Below, piece by piece: positions 24,819 to 33,493 of a stretch of DNA of 64,000 nt; position 1 is the first letter of the stretch, and every line of letters starts with the position of its first letter. The DNA comes from a bacterium UBP14_UBA6098. GTDB lineage: Bacteria > UBP14 > UBA6098. A program made the position numbers and the translations under genes. The notes below the pieces were generated by a model. That model saw only the letters and a list, made by a program, of their open reading frames with translations. It was not told where the DNA came from and did no database searches. Location of the stretch: NCBI GenBank assembly GCA_002428525.1, contig DIWU01000032.1, positions 16,264 through 80,263 of the forward strand, read 5' to 3'.

Positions 24819-26741
24819 ATGAAGAAATTGCTGTTAGCTCTAGTGATGTTAGTTCTCGTCGGAAGTTTAGCCTTCGGCGAAGAGGTGCTCTACAAGTTTT
24901 CCGCAGGCCCAAGCGCCGGTTTAGTCAAAACCGGTGGAGTCTTCGACTATTGGGCACTCGGACAAACCTACGGCGGCGTGTTTAAGTTCGGGATTACTAA
25001 AGAATTCGAAATTGGTATTCAAGGGGCTTATAACTATTCCTACCCGGGGAATAATATCAGCATCTTCCCCTTCCCCCTCAGAGATGCGGAAACAAAGGTT
25101 TTGCTCCCCCTTACCGACTTCCATCCTCCGGGAAACGCCTTCGTTGTCATTCCGGATTCTACAAACATCAACGGCTATCGGCTCGAGAGCTACAAAAAGA
25201 TCCGCTTCTCAATGGATAGGCACCCCAACCTGCCGATTAAGCTCACAGCTATACCGATCGAGCTTTTCATGCAGTGGCGCAGTTTCACGCATACAATCTT
25301 CAATCCATATATCCAAATCGGCGGCGGCCTGATGTCATGGAAGGCTGTCAATGACGAAACCGGCAAGCTGTTCGAGGTCGCATATGAACCGGACGCTAGG
25401 TATGGCGATGTTCTGCCCGAAACGACATGGGTCGAGTTCAAGGGTCGCCATTTCCATATGATGCTCGGTCTCGGCTTCGAGGTATTCCCCGTCGAACAGG
25501 TCGGTATCGATGTCGGTTTCCGCGGATACTATCCGTTCATGGACGATATGGCTGTCTTCACCCTCGACACTATCGTCGGTTGGGCGGAGATCTCCGCGAG
25601 GCTGAATTTCTACTACGGCGGTGTCCGCGATAGCGATAAGGACGGCGTCTTCGATAAGGACGATAAGTGCCCGCATACACCATTCGGCGCTATCGTCGAT
25701 GAATTCGGCTGTCCCGTGGATACCGACGGCGATGGTATCTTTGACGGCCTCGACAAATGCCCCAACACGGCGATCGGCTGTATCGTCGATATTGAGGGCT
25801 GTCCGTTAGATATCGATGGCGACGCTATTTGCGACGGTATCGATAGATGTCCCGAAACACCCTCCGGCGTGAAAGTTGACGAATTCGGATGTCCGGTCGA
25901 TTCCGACGGCGACGGCGTGCCGGATTATTTGGACAATTGTCCGAATACACCGCTCGGGGCCTTGGTCGATGTCAGCGGCTGTCCGATGGACACCGACGGC
26001 GACGGCGTTTACGACGGCCTCGACAAATGCCCCAACACTCCTATCGGCACTGTTGTTAACCAGTTCGGTTGCCCGCAAACGAAGGCCGATACCGATGGCG
26101 ACGGCATCTCCGACGATCAGGACAGGTGCCCCGACACACCGCGTGGCGCAAGGGTCGATGATTTCGGTTGTCCGGTCGATTCCGACAGCGATATGGTGCC
26201 CGATCATAAGGACAAATGCCCGAACACCACAAAGGGCTGTATCGTCGATGCCGATGGTTGCCCGCTCGATTCCGACGGCGACGGCGTCTGCGACGGCCTC
26301 GACAAATGCCCGAATACTCCAAAGGACATCGAAGTCAACGAGGACGGCTGTCCTAAGCTGAAGAAGCTCAAGAAGGGCGAATCGATTCGTGTTAAGGTCT
26401 ATTTCGAAACGGCCAAATGGGACATCACTCCTCAAGGTGCTAAAGACCTGCAAATCGCCTTTAACACCCTCAAGGCCTACCCCGAAATGATGGTCGTGAT
26501 CGAGGGCCACACAGACGCGAGAGGCGCTGAGGATTACAACCGTGAGCTATCGATCAAACGCGCGAAGAGCATCAAGGAATGGCTCGTCAAACAGGGCATC
26601 GAGGATAGCCGCCTCGAAACTGTAGGCTATGGCGAATCCCGCCCGGTTGACACAAACGAAACCGCGGAGGGAATGGCGAACAACCGCAGAATCGAATTCA
26701 GATGCACGAGCGGTTGTGCCGAAGAGGTCGAATTCGAATAG
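24819..26741 (+). CDS. OmpA-family outer-membrane protein with eight TSP3 repeats
   Basis: A 640-residue exported protein. Signal peptide MKKLLLALVMLVLVGSLAFG is followed by a barrel region (about 20-265), then eight acidic calcium-binding repeats (about 270-525), one of them with an insertion (TKADTDGDGISD). The OmpA domain at 530-630 has the intact peptidoglycan motif VIEGHTDARGAEDYNRELS, then VGYGESRPVDTN and NNRRIEF. The barrel should sit in the outer membrane, the repeats act as a rigid calcium-stiffened spacer, and the last domain grips the cell wall. AGGAGG precedes the ATG. It is probably co-transcribed with its paralogue upstream and the DUF2279-like gene downstream. Confidence 0.88.
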   Translation: MKKLLLALVMLVLVGSLAFGEEVLYKFSAGPSAGLVKTGGVFDYWALGQTYGGVFKFGITKEFEIGIQGAYNYSYPGNNISIFPFPLRDAETKVLLPLTDFHPPGNAFVVIPDSTNINGYRLESYKKIRFSMDRHPNLPIKLTAIPIELFMQWRSFTHTIFNPYIQIGGGLMSWKAVNDETGKLFEVAYEPDARYGDVLPETTWVEFKGRHFHMMLGLGFEVFPVEQVGIDVGFRGYYPFMDDMAVFTLDTIVGWAEISARLNFYYGGVRDSDKDGVFDKDDKCPHTPFGAIVDEFGCPVDTDGDGIFDGLDKCPNTAIGCIVDIEGCPLDIDGDAICDGIDRCPETPSGVKVDEFGCPVDSDGDGVPDYLDNCPNTPLGALVDVSGCPMDTDGDGVYDGLDKCPNTPIGTVVNQFGCPQTKADTDGDGISDDQDRCPDTPRGARVDDFGCPVDSDSDMVPDHKDKCPNTTKGCIVDADGCPLDSDGDGVCDGLDKCPNTPKDIEVNEDGCPKLKKLKKGESIRVKVYFETAKWDITPQGAKDLQIAFNTLKAYPEMMVVIEGHTDARGAEDYNRELSIKRAKSIKEWLVKQGIEDSRLETVGYGESRPVDTNETAEGMANNRRIEFRCTSGCAEEVEFE

Positions 26742-27599
26742 ATGAAGCCCTTCATCCTGATAATAACGCTTTTCATCGTGGCAGGGGCGGCGTTTGCCGC
26801 CCCCTTGCCCGATGAAGAGGTCGGGGACAGTATCCCAACCCTCGAAAGGCCGCTTGCACTTCAACTTTACAATCCCCCTGAACCACAAATCGTGCCGTGG
26901 AGATTGGGAGTCTATTCCGCGATGACACTCGGACTTGTCGGCTACTGCTTTTCCCGCATGGACGACTGGTGGGGCCGAATTTACTGTCCCTTTCATATCA
27001 AACACAACGACTGGGCGGGGGATAATCTCGCTCAAACCGACGAAGTAAGCCACGCCTTCGTATCTTACAAGATCGCTCAGGCCGCGACAGGTTTGTCCAA
27101 TTGGAGCGGCTTCAAGCCCGGGACATCGCGGATAATCGGAGGCGCCTTCGCGGGATCTATTATGCTCTTCGTCGAGTATCCGGTGGACGCACACAACCTG
27201 TATCAGGGGTTCGGCTACTCGGATATGATCGCAAATTCCCTCGGAATTACCCTCGCCCTCGCGAAGAACAGATGGCCGAAATACCTCGACCCTATCGATT
27301 TTCGTTTCTCGATAAAGGATTTGAGCGAAACGCCCAACGAGCTTATAGCTCAAACATTCGCGCAGAATGACAACTACATCTATTGGTTGACTGTCAATCC
27401 AATAGATGATTACCCTTTCCATTTCGGTGTGGGATATTCGGCGAACCATGATAATCCGGAGTTTGCGGCCGAGCGCGAAGTTTACCTCGGCTTTGGGACA
27501 AGCATCGCGGAACTCGCCGGTCTATATAACCCAAAATGGAAAAAGAGCCTTCAAACCTTTAATTTCTACGAACTCTCCTTTGCTTTGAGGGTTCATTAG
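26742..27599 (+). CDS. DUF2279-like exported protein
   Basis: A 285-residue protein whose ATG follows the previous stop with no gap. It has a signal peptide (MKPFILIITLFIVAGAAFAA). About residues 60-190 resemble the YfiM/DUF2279 family: DNLAQTDEVSHAFVSYKIAQ, then a glycine-alanine membrane-like helix GGAFAGSIMLFVEYPVD, and YSDMIANSLGITLA with an Asp and Asn in membrane-like context. The family is of unknown function and often sits with outer-membrane proteins. The C-terminal 80 residues have beta-strand character. A role in envelope assembly next to two OmpA proteins is only suggested by position. Confidence 0.6.
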   Translation: MKPFILIITLFIVAGAAFAAPLPDEEVGDSIPTLERPLALQLYNPPEPQIVPWRLGVYSAMTLGLVGYCFSRMDDWWGRIYCPFHIKHNDWAGDNLAQTDEVSHAFVSYKIAQAATGLSNWSGFKPGTSRIIGGAFAGSIMLFVEYPVDAHNLYQGFGYSDMIANSLGITLALAKNRWPKYLDPIDFRFSIKDLSETPNELIAQTFAQNDNYIYWLTVNPIDDYPFHFGVGYSANHDNPEFAAEREVYLGFGTSIAELAGLYNPKWKKSLQTFNFYELSFALRVH

Positions 27600-27609
27600 G
27601 CACCGCGAC

Positions 27610-27645
27610 TTAAGATATTAGTTTAACATTTTGAACTAATCTTAA
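27610..27645. terminator. AT-rich inverted repeat after the OmpA operon
   Basis: TTAAGATATTAGTT (27610-27623) pairs with AACTAATCTTAA (27634-27645) over 12 pairs with a bulge. It lies ten bases after the stop of the DUF2279-like gene and just before the rimO promoter. It could end transcription or bind a regulator; it lacks the GC-rich stem and T run of a standard terminator. Confidence 0.35.
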
Positions 27646-27653
27646 TATTGGGC

Positions 27654-27681
27654 TTGATTTACACCGTCAGTTTACTATTAT
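27654..27681 (+). promoter_or_regulatory. Sigma-70-type promoter of rimO
   Basis: TTGATT (27654-27659) and TATTAT (27676-27681) are 16 bases apart. The rimO ATG at 27692 is only 10 bases after the -10 box, and there is no Shine-Dalgarno between, so the transcript would be nearly leaderless. Confidence 0.5.
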
Positions 27682-27691
27682 TTTAATTACT

Positions 27692-29020
27692 ATGTCGTCT
27701 GAAGATAAAAAAAGTATTTTCATCGAGACACTCGGATGCCCCAAAAACCAAGTGGATTCGGATATTCTCGCGCAATCCTTGGTTGGCTCGGGATGGCATA
27801 TCGTCGATCGCGCCGCCGACGCAAATATTGTAATTGTCAATACCTGCGGATTCATTGAGGACGCCAAGGCGGAGAGCATCGAGTCGATATGGGAATACAT
27901 CAGGGCAAAGCAATGCGGTCAAATCGACTCGGTCGTCGTCACGGGATGCCTCGCTGAGAGGTATCCCTCGGTTCTCGAGCAAGAAATGCCCGAAATCGAC
28001 CTCGTTTTCGGCAACCGTAACCCAAAGCTCATAGCCGAAGCGATACTCGGAGGCACCGCCCAAAAACCCCGCCTTTCTGTTCCATCGAATTTCCTTGTGG
28101 ATTGGTATGAACACCCCCTTGGCACTAACGGTCACTATTGGGCATATCTGAAAGTCACCGAGGGATGCAACAACCGCTGTAGCTATTGCGCTATCCCCTC
28201 GATTCGCGGCGGTTTGCGGAGCGCGCCAATAGAATCCCTTATAGCTCAAGCGAGGTTTTATATCGAGTCCGGTATCAAGGAGATTATCTTAGTCGGGCAA
28301 GACACAAGCGCATACGGCCTCGACACCGGCAGGTCTCGATTCCCGGAGCTTCTGCGCCGAGTCTCGGAGATCGAGGGCGATTTCTGGATTCGGATTCTCT
28401 ATACCCATCCGCGAAATATGACCGACGAGGCTATCGCCGCGATAGTTGAAACACCCAAGGTCTTACCCTATATCGATATGCCGATTCAGCATATCTCCGA
28501 TCGTTTGCTGGCGCGTATGGAACGCCACGTGAATAGCGAGCAGATCAGGGAAATAGTCCGCAAACTCAAATCCGGCAAGCCGGATATCGTCCTTAGGACA
28601 AGCGTTATCGTCGGCTTCCCCGGAGAAACACAGGAGGATTTCGAGCAACTCTCCGCCTATCTCGACGAGGGGCATTTCATCCACGGCGGTGTTTTCGCCT
28701 ATTCGCCGGAGGATGGCACGCCGGCTGTTAGCTTTAAAGATGAACTTGAACGCGACACGATAGCCGAGCGCAAGATGTTCATCGAGATGATCTTCGATAG
28801 GATAAGACAGGAGACAAATTCGGCTTTGCAGAACCGAGTTTTAGAGGTTCTCGTCGAAAAAGAGGGATCGCGATCCGGCGTTATGTGGGGCCGAACGCGC
28901 TACGATGCCCCCGAGATCGACAGGACTGTCCGTTTCCGCGGCTCGGCGAAGATAGGTTCTTTCGCTCAGGTGATGATAATAAAAGGCTCGGGATTTCATC
29001 TTCTGGGAGTGCAAAAATGA
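27692..29020 (+). CDS. rimO: Ribosomal protein S12 methylthiotransferase RimO
   Basis: A 442-residue radical-SAM enzyme that adds a methylthio group to a conserved aspartate of ribosomal protein S12. The N-terminal UPF0004 domain has three cluster cysteines (ETLGCPKNQVDSD, VNTCGFI, VTGCLAERY). The radical-SAM CxxxCxxC is in TEGCNNRCSYCAIPSIRGG near residue 160, where CAIPxIRG marks RimO rather than MiaB. A C-terminal TRAM domain follows (about 375-440). No ribosome-binding site is visible and the promoter is very close. Its stop overlaps the next start as ATGA. Confidence 0.95.
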   Translation: MSSEDKKSIFIETLGCPKNQVDSDILAQSLVGSGWHIVDRAADANIVIVNTCGFIEDAKAESIESIWEYIRAKQCGQIDSVVVTGCLAERYPSVLEQEMPEIDLVFGNRNPKLIAEAILGGTAQKPRLSVPSNFLVDWYEHPLGTNGHYWAYLKVTEGCNNRCSYCAIPSIRGGLRSAPIESLIAQARFYIESGIKEIILVGQDTSAYGLDTGRSRFPELLRRVSEIEGDFWIRILYTHPRNMTDEAIAAIVETPKVLPYIDMPIQHISDRLLARMERHVNSEQIREIVRKLKSGKPDIVLRTSVIVGFPGETQEDFEQLSAYLDEGHFIHGGVFAYSPEDGTPAVSFKDELERDTIAERKMFIEMIFDRIRQETNSALQNRVLEVLVEKEGSRSGVMWGRTRYDAPEIDRTVRFRGSAKIGSFAQVMIIKGSGFHLLGVQK

Positions 29021-30087
29021 GGCGATTGCCATGCATCGCTTTGCTTCTCGCCCCCGCCTTCGTCGCGACGGCCGCGCCTAATTATAATGCGGTTTACAAC
29101 GAGGCCTATCAGCTCCTCGAAGCGGGACGGAACTCCGAGGCGCGAAGCAAGTTCCAGATAGTACTCGAGGCCCCGCCGGAAAGCGGCCTCCTCGATAACG
29201 CCGAGTATTGGATCGCAAACAGCTTTCTTCGGGAGTCCAACTACAACGAAGCGGTCAGGCACTACAAGCGCGCGCAGGTTCTTCCCGACGGCAATAAGCA
29301 CGCCGCCTCGCAGTTCGAGCTTGCAAAGGCGCTCTCTATGGCCGGCGACTCGATCGGTGCGGTGATCGAATACTACAAGGTTTTAACACTCTATCCCGAC
29401 GAGGACGAGGGGAATCTTGCAAAACGGGCTCTCGCCCGAATCGATTCTCTGGGAGATTTCTCAAAACCCGCCGCGACCGACTCCCAATCCACCTCGCCAC
29501 CTCTGTATTCCCCGCAAACACGCCCCACACCCGCTTCGATAGCTTCAATAAAACCACGGGTTCAAACCCAGACTCAAACTCCACCACCGCCAAAGCCTGA
29601 AGCTGTAAAACCCGAAGCGCAAACCGCCGCCCCTAAAGCGTATGCGCAGGTTCAACCCCAATCCAAACCGGAGACTGCACCTGCACCTCCACAGACAATC
29701 GCGGTGAAACCGGAGTCAGCCGCGGTAGGCAAACCCGCCGAGGGAAACGCTCAGCAGAAGACGACTCCGCCACCGCCGGTAACTCAGCCACAGGGGGAAA
29801 CCGCACAGGCTCAACAACCTCCCGCCCCGGCTCCGATAACCCCTCAACCCGCGCAAACCGCCGAAGGGCAAGACTCTACCGGCTCCGCGCCTGCGATCGG
29901 CGGACTTGCGCAGTATTCACAGGATTCGATGAATACCCAATATACCCAAGATTACCCCGAGGGCGAGGTCCCCGGAGTGCCATGGGATCAGCCTTCACCA
30001 GTTAAACGCGAAGACGGGATTCTCACACTGCCCCTCCACGCCGATCCGCGAACATTAATCTTACCTAAAGACAAGCAGGGATTTTGA
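29017..30087 (+). CDS. Exported TPR protein with proline-rich C-terminus
   Basis: A 356-residue protein. ATG 29017 follows GGGAG and overlaps the rimO stop; it gives a signal peptide MRRLPCIALLLAPAFVATAA. Residues about 22-140 are tetratricopeptide-like (NAVYNEAYQLLEAGRNSEARSKF, NAEYWIANSFLRESNYNEA), resembling the C-terminal TPR part of YbgF/CpoB. Residues about 150-310 are low-complexity, rich in Pro, Gln, Ala and Lys, like the periplasm-spanning part of TonB. The next gene, overlapping by one base, is a BamD-like lipoprotein, so a place in outer-membrane assembly or Tol-type function is plausible but unproven. Confidence 0.65.
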   Translation: MRRLPCIALLLAPAFVATAAPNYNAVYNEAYQLLEAGRNSEARSKFQIVLEAPPESGLLDNAEYWIANSFLRESNYNEAVRHYKRAQVLPDGNKHAASQFELAKALSMAGDSIGAVIEYYKVLTLYPDEDEGNLAKRALARIDSLGDFSKPAATDSQSTSPPLYSPQTRPTPASIASIKPRVQTQTQTPPPPKPEAVKPEAQTAAPKAYAQVQPQSKPETAPAPPQTIAVKPESAAVGKPAEGNAQQKTTPPPPVTQPQGETAQAQQPPAPAPITPQPAQTAEGQDSTGSAPAIGGLAQYSQDSMNTQYTQDYPEGEVPGVPWDQPSPVKREDGILTLPLHADPRTLILPKDKQGF

Positions 30088-30851
30088 TGAATTTTCCACG
30101 ATTTCTCACAGGCCTTATCTTGATTTCCACACTCTTTTTTGCATGCTCGAAAGCCCCAGTCCTTACGAACCAAGGGGATTCCGCGAAATCCGACCTTCTC
30201 TTCGAGCGGGGGATGAAGTTTTTCGACGCGGGCAAATTCGACAAAGCGGCCACAGTTTTCAACGAGTTCGTCTATTCCTATCCATACCATGAAGATATCG
30301 CCAAAGGAACATTCATGTTGGCGGAATCCTATTTCAAAGACGGCCAATTCGAGTTGGCCTCGATGGAATACCGCCGAATCTCACAGCGCTTCGAGGATAG
30401 CGAATATGCCGAGCGTGCCGAACTCATGATCGGCGAATCCTATCTTTCTGCCTCGCCGAGAACCGACCTCGAGCAGGACAAAACCAAGACCGCGCTCGAA
30501 TACTTCAAAGATTTCCTGACCTTCCGCCCCGGCTCCGAGTTTGTCCCGATGGCCGAGGACGGTATCCGCCGATGCCGGGAAAAGCTCGCAAAGAAGGAAT
30601 TCGATATCGCCCTTAGCTATTTCAAGCTGACACAGTTCGACGCGGCGATCCTCTATTGCGATCTCATCGAGGAGGAATACGGCGGCACTATTTATGTGCC
30701 TCGAGCAAGACTATTGAAGGCGAGATCGTTGATAGGCCTCGAAAAAATCGAGGACGCGCGCCCGATTTTAAACGAACTCGCCGATTCCTCGGCAACAGAT
30801 GAGACCTCGAAAGAGGCGACTAAACTTTTAAAAAAAATAGACCAACGATAA
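30087..30851 (+). CDS. bamD: BamD-like outer-membrane assembly lipoprotein
   Basis: A 254-residue lipoprotein with a lipobox near residue 20 (LFFAC followed by S). Five TPR-like helical pairs follow, with the BamD/ComL pattern FERGMKFFDAGKFDKAATVFNEF, HEDIAKGTFMLAESYFKDG and FPxG-like spacing of regular 35-40 residues. BamD is the essential lipoprotein partner of BamA in inserting beta-barrels, and this genome fragment encodes several such barrels. The ATG overlaps the previous stop by one base (TGATG). A general TPR lipoprotein is the alternative, so the symbol is tentative. Confidence 0.72.
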   Translation: MNFPRFLTGLILISTLFFACSKAPVLTNQGDSAKSDLLFERGMKFFDAGKFDKAATVFNEFVYSYPYHEDIAKGTFMLAESYFKDGQFELASMEYRRISQRFEDSEYAERAELMIGESYLSASPRTDLEQDKTKTALEYFKDFLTFRPGSEFVPMAEDGIRRCREKLAKKEFDIALSYFKLTQFDAAILYCDLIEEEYGGTIYVPRARLLKARSLIGLEKIEDARPILNELADSSATDETSKEATKLLKKIDQR

Positions 30852-30972
30852 CGGTTTTTATAAGCTGACGAAAATCGGCCTTCCGGAACAAAACTTTTCT
30901 ATTGCTCGCTTAGGTCGATGCATTGAACACTCGAGACTTATAAACCGGCCAATCCGGCACTCAAGAGGGAAA

Positions 30973-31581
30973 ATGTCACGGCGAGGAATATTCGGTGGCA
31001 CATTCGACCCCCCTCATGTGGGGCATATCTCCTTGGCCTCGAATATGGCCGACCTAATTCCCCTCGACACAGTCCATTGGGTTCCCGCAAAAACACCGCC
31101 ACACAAGAACGAACGGGCGATCTCCCCCGCAGAACATCGCGTCGCCCTGCTCGAACTTATCATCGATATGGACCCTCGATGGGAACTTTGCAGATTCGAG
31201 CTGGAGTCCGAGCAACCGCCGTGGACTGTCTTCCTGCTCGAACGCTTCAAGCGCGAATACCCCGGCGACAAGCTTCATCTTTTGATCGGCGGAGATTCGC
31301 TCGCCGAACTGACAACTTGGCGGGACTATCGCCGCCTTTGGGAACTCGCCGAGATCGATGTCGCGGTGAGGCCCGGCTGGAAACTCTCGGAGGTCGATGA
31401 GGAGGTTGTTTCCAATGTCGTCCTTATCCCCTGTCCTCAGATAGAGATCGGATCGACCGAGATTCGCGGCCGAATCCGCCGCGGAGAGCCTGTCGATGGC
31501 CTTGTGCCGGCGAGGGTTCTCGATTATATTGTGCAGAACGGCCTTTTTTCAAACATTCTTCACGGGAGTGAAAATGAGTAA
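30973..31581 (+). CDS. nadD: Nicotinate-nucleotide adenylyltransferase
   Basis: A 202-residue nucleotidyltransferase that joins nicotinate mononucleotide to AMP from ATP, giving deamido-NAD, the substrate of NadE. The ATP-binding start IFGGTFDPPHVGHISLA has the T/HxGH motif. WVPAKTPPHKN near residue 37 and LIGGDSLAELTTWRDYR near 105 are family marks, and the ISST/R-like end is IGSTEIRGRIRRGEPV. Length is typical. A 121-base gap without a clear terminator precedes it. It overlaps adenine deaminase by 8 bases, so the two are probably translated together, linking NAD and purine metabolism. Confidence 0.95.
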   Translation: MSRRGIFGGTFDPPHVGHISLASNMADLIPLDTVHWVPAKTPPHKNERAISPAEHRVALLELIIDMDPRWELCRFELESEQPPWTVFLLERFKREYPGDKLHLLIGGDSLAELTTWRDYRRLWELAEIDVAVRPGWKLSEVDEEVVSNVVLIPCPQIEIGSTEIRGRIRRGEPVDGLVPARVLDYIVQNGLFSNILHGSENE

Positions 31582-33292
31582 AGAATTTCTCGCCGAGTCG
31601 ATCGCTGTAGCCCTTGGAGAAAGACCCGCCGATCTCGTTTTGCGCGGGGCAAAGATTGTCAACACGTTGTCCGGCGAGGTGCACGGCGGCGATGTCGCAA
31701 TATTCGCCGGAAGGATAGCCGGTATCGGGAGTTACGACGGCGAAAGCATCGTCGATCTCCACGGAGGCTATCTCGTTCCCGGGCTTATAGATAGCCATTG
31801 CCATATCGAATCCGGAATGCTCGCGCCGGCCGGTTACGCCGCGGCGGTTCTCCCCTTCGGAACGACGACGGTCTTCGCCGACCCCCATGAGATCGCCAAT
31901 GTTATGGGCATCGAGGGAATCGAGCTGATGATTCGCCTTTCCGAGCACCTGCCCCTGTCGATACGATTCTTAGTGCCTTCCTGCGTTCCGGCCACCGATA
32001 TGGAAAGCTCCGGCGCATCGATAGGCGCCGAGGAGGTCGCGGCTTTGCTTGGAAATAAAGCGATCGTCGGCCTCGCCGAGATGATGAATTACCCGGGGGT
32101 TATATATCGTGTTCCGGCAGTTCTCGACAAGATCGAAGCCGCGTTAGGGCGAATAATAGACGGCCATGCGCCGGGGCTTTCGGGGAAAGCCCTCAACGCT
32201 TACGTCTCCGCCGGAATCAGCTCCGAGCATGAGGCGACGACGGTCGAAGAGGCGGCGGAGAAACTTCGTGCAGGCATGTATCTCATGATTCGCGAGGGAA
32301 CCGGCGCGCGCAACCTCGAGGCCCTACTGCCCGTTATCAATCGTGCCAATTCGCGCAGAATCCTCTTCGCCTCCGACGACCTCCATCCGCCCGAATTACT
32401 CTGTAGAGGCCATATCGACTACATGATCCGCAAAGCAATCGATTTCGGGGTCGAACCGATAGAGGCTATCCGAATGGGAACATTGAATGCCGCAGAGCAT
32501 TTCGAGCAAACCGATATCGGCGCTATCGCCCCGGGGCGAGCGGCGAATTTAGTCTGGGTCGAGAGCCTCGAGGAATTCCACCCGAGGATGGTCTGGGCAA
32601 AGGGTGTCCTTCGCGCCGAGGACGGCCTTTTGATCGACAACAAATGGCAATCCGGCAGAATAGAGCCGCCAAACACTATGAATACGGCCCCCTTCGACGA
32701 ATCCGATTTTGCGATTATCGCCGAAGACCAAAAAAAGGCCCATATCATCGGTCTCATTCACGGCCAGATCGTCACCGATAACCTCCTCGAACCGGTGAAG
32801 GTCGAGGGCGGCCTCGCGGTCGCGGACATCGAACGCGATATCCTCAAACTCGCGGTAATAGAGCGCCATCGCGCCACCGGAAATATCGGCCTCGGATTCG
32901 TGAAGGGCTTCGGCTTGAAGCGCGGGGCGCTTGCAAGCTCAGTCGCGCACGATTCGCATAACCTCATAGTCGTAGGAACAAACGACGCCGATATGAGCCT
33001 CGCCGCAAAGGCGGTTGTCGAGATGCGCGGCGGTTTCGCGGCGGTAGCCGAGGGGAGGGTTTTGGGAACCCTCGCCCTTCCGCTGGCCGGCTTGATGGCC
33101 ATCGATAACGCGGCCAATATCGACCGACGTCTCGGGGAGATGAAATCGCTTGCCGAGTCGATGGGATGCGTGATCGAGGATCCATTCATGTTGCTCGGTT
33201 TTCTTGCACTGCCCGTGATACCGAAGCTAAAGCTAACCGACCGGGGCCTCGTCGATGTCGAACGGTTCGCGCCGATAGGCCTTTTCGATTAA
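31574..33292 (+). CDS. ade: Adenine deaminase
   Basis: A 572-residue amidohydrolase that turns adenine into hypoxanthine and ammonia in purine salvage. The ATG at 31574, after GGGAGTG, is preferred to upstream in-frame starts within nadD. Metal-site marks: DSHCHIESGMLAP near residue 73, DPHEIANVMG near 100, ISSEHEATT near 217, and ASDDLHPPELL near 268. The C-terminal half carries the AdeC-specific domain (VIERHRATGNIGLGFVKGFG; VAHDSHNLIVVGTND). Length matches the family. It ends about 200 bases before pilB. Confidence 0.95.
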   Translation: MSKEFLAESIAVALGERPADLVLRGAKIVNTLSGEVHGGDVAIFAGRIAGIGSYDGESIVDLHGGYLVPGLIDSHCHIESGMLAPAGYAAAVLPFGTTTVFADPHEIANVMGIEGIELMIRLSEHLPLSIRFLVPSCVPATDMESSGASIGAEEVAALLGNKAIVGLAEMMNYPGVIYRVPAVLDKIEAALGRIIDGHAPGLSGKALNAYVSAGISSEHEATTVEEAAEKLRAGMYLMIREGTGARNLEALLPVINRANSRRILFASDDLHPPELLCRGHIDYMIRKAIDFGVEPIEAIRMGTLNAAEHFEQTDIGAIAPGRAANLVWVESLEEFHPRMVWAKGVLRAEDGLLIDNKWQSGRIEPPNTMNTAPFDESDFAIIAEDQKKAHIIGLIHGQIVTDNLLEPVKVEGGLAVADIERDILKLAVIERHRATGNIGLGFVKGFGLKRGALASSVAHDSHNLIVVGTNDADMSLAAKAVVEMRGGFAAVAEGRVLGTLALPLAGLMAIDNAANIDRRLGEMKSLAESMGCVIEDPFMLLGFLALPVIPKLKLTDRGLVDVERFAPIGLFD

Positions 33293-33493
33293 AATAAGCC
33301 GCATCGTGCCGTCACACAAGCATTTGCGGATTTCCTTGCCTCAATTCAATGCTGGAAAGCGCAAGCTTTTTTCTATCCCGCCTTTCGGGGACTTAAGAAA
33401 ATTTTTAGTTGAACGAACTTAAGTTAATGCATATTATTATAATTGAGTGTTTCATAAGCGCTTTCGCGCTGTATTCGTTCAACGGAGGTTGAG

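Noticed and set aside
24000..26370. Tandem DNA repeats or CRISPR-like array
   Set aside because: The regular repetition is at protein level (TSP3 calcium repeats) in two open genes; DNA units vary and no spacer pattern exists.
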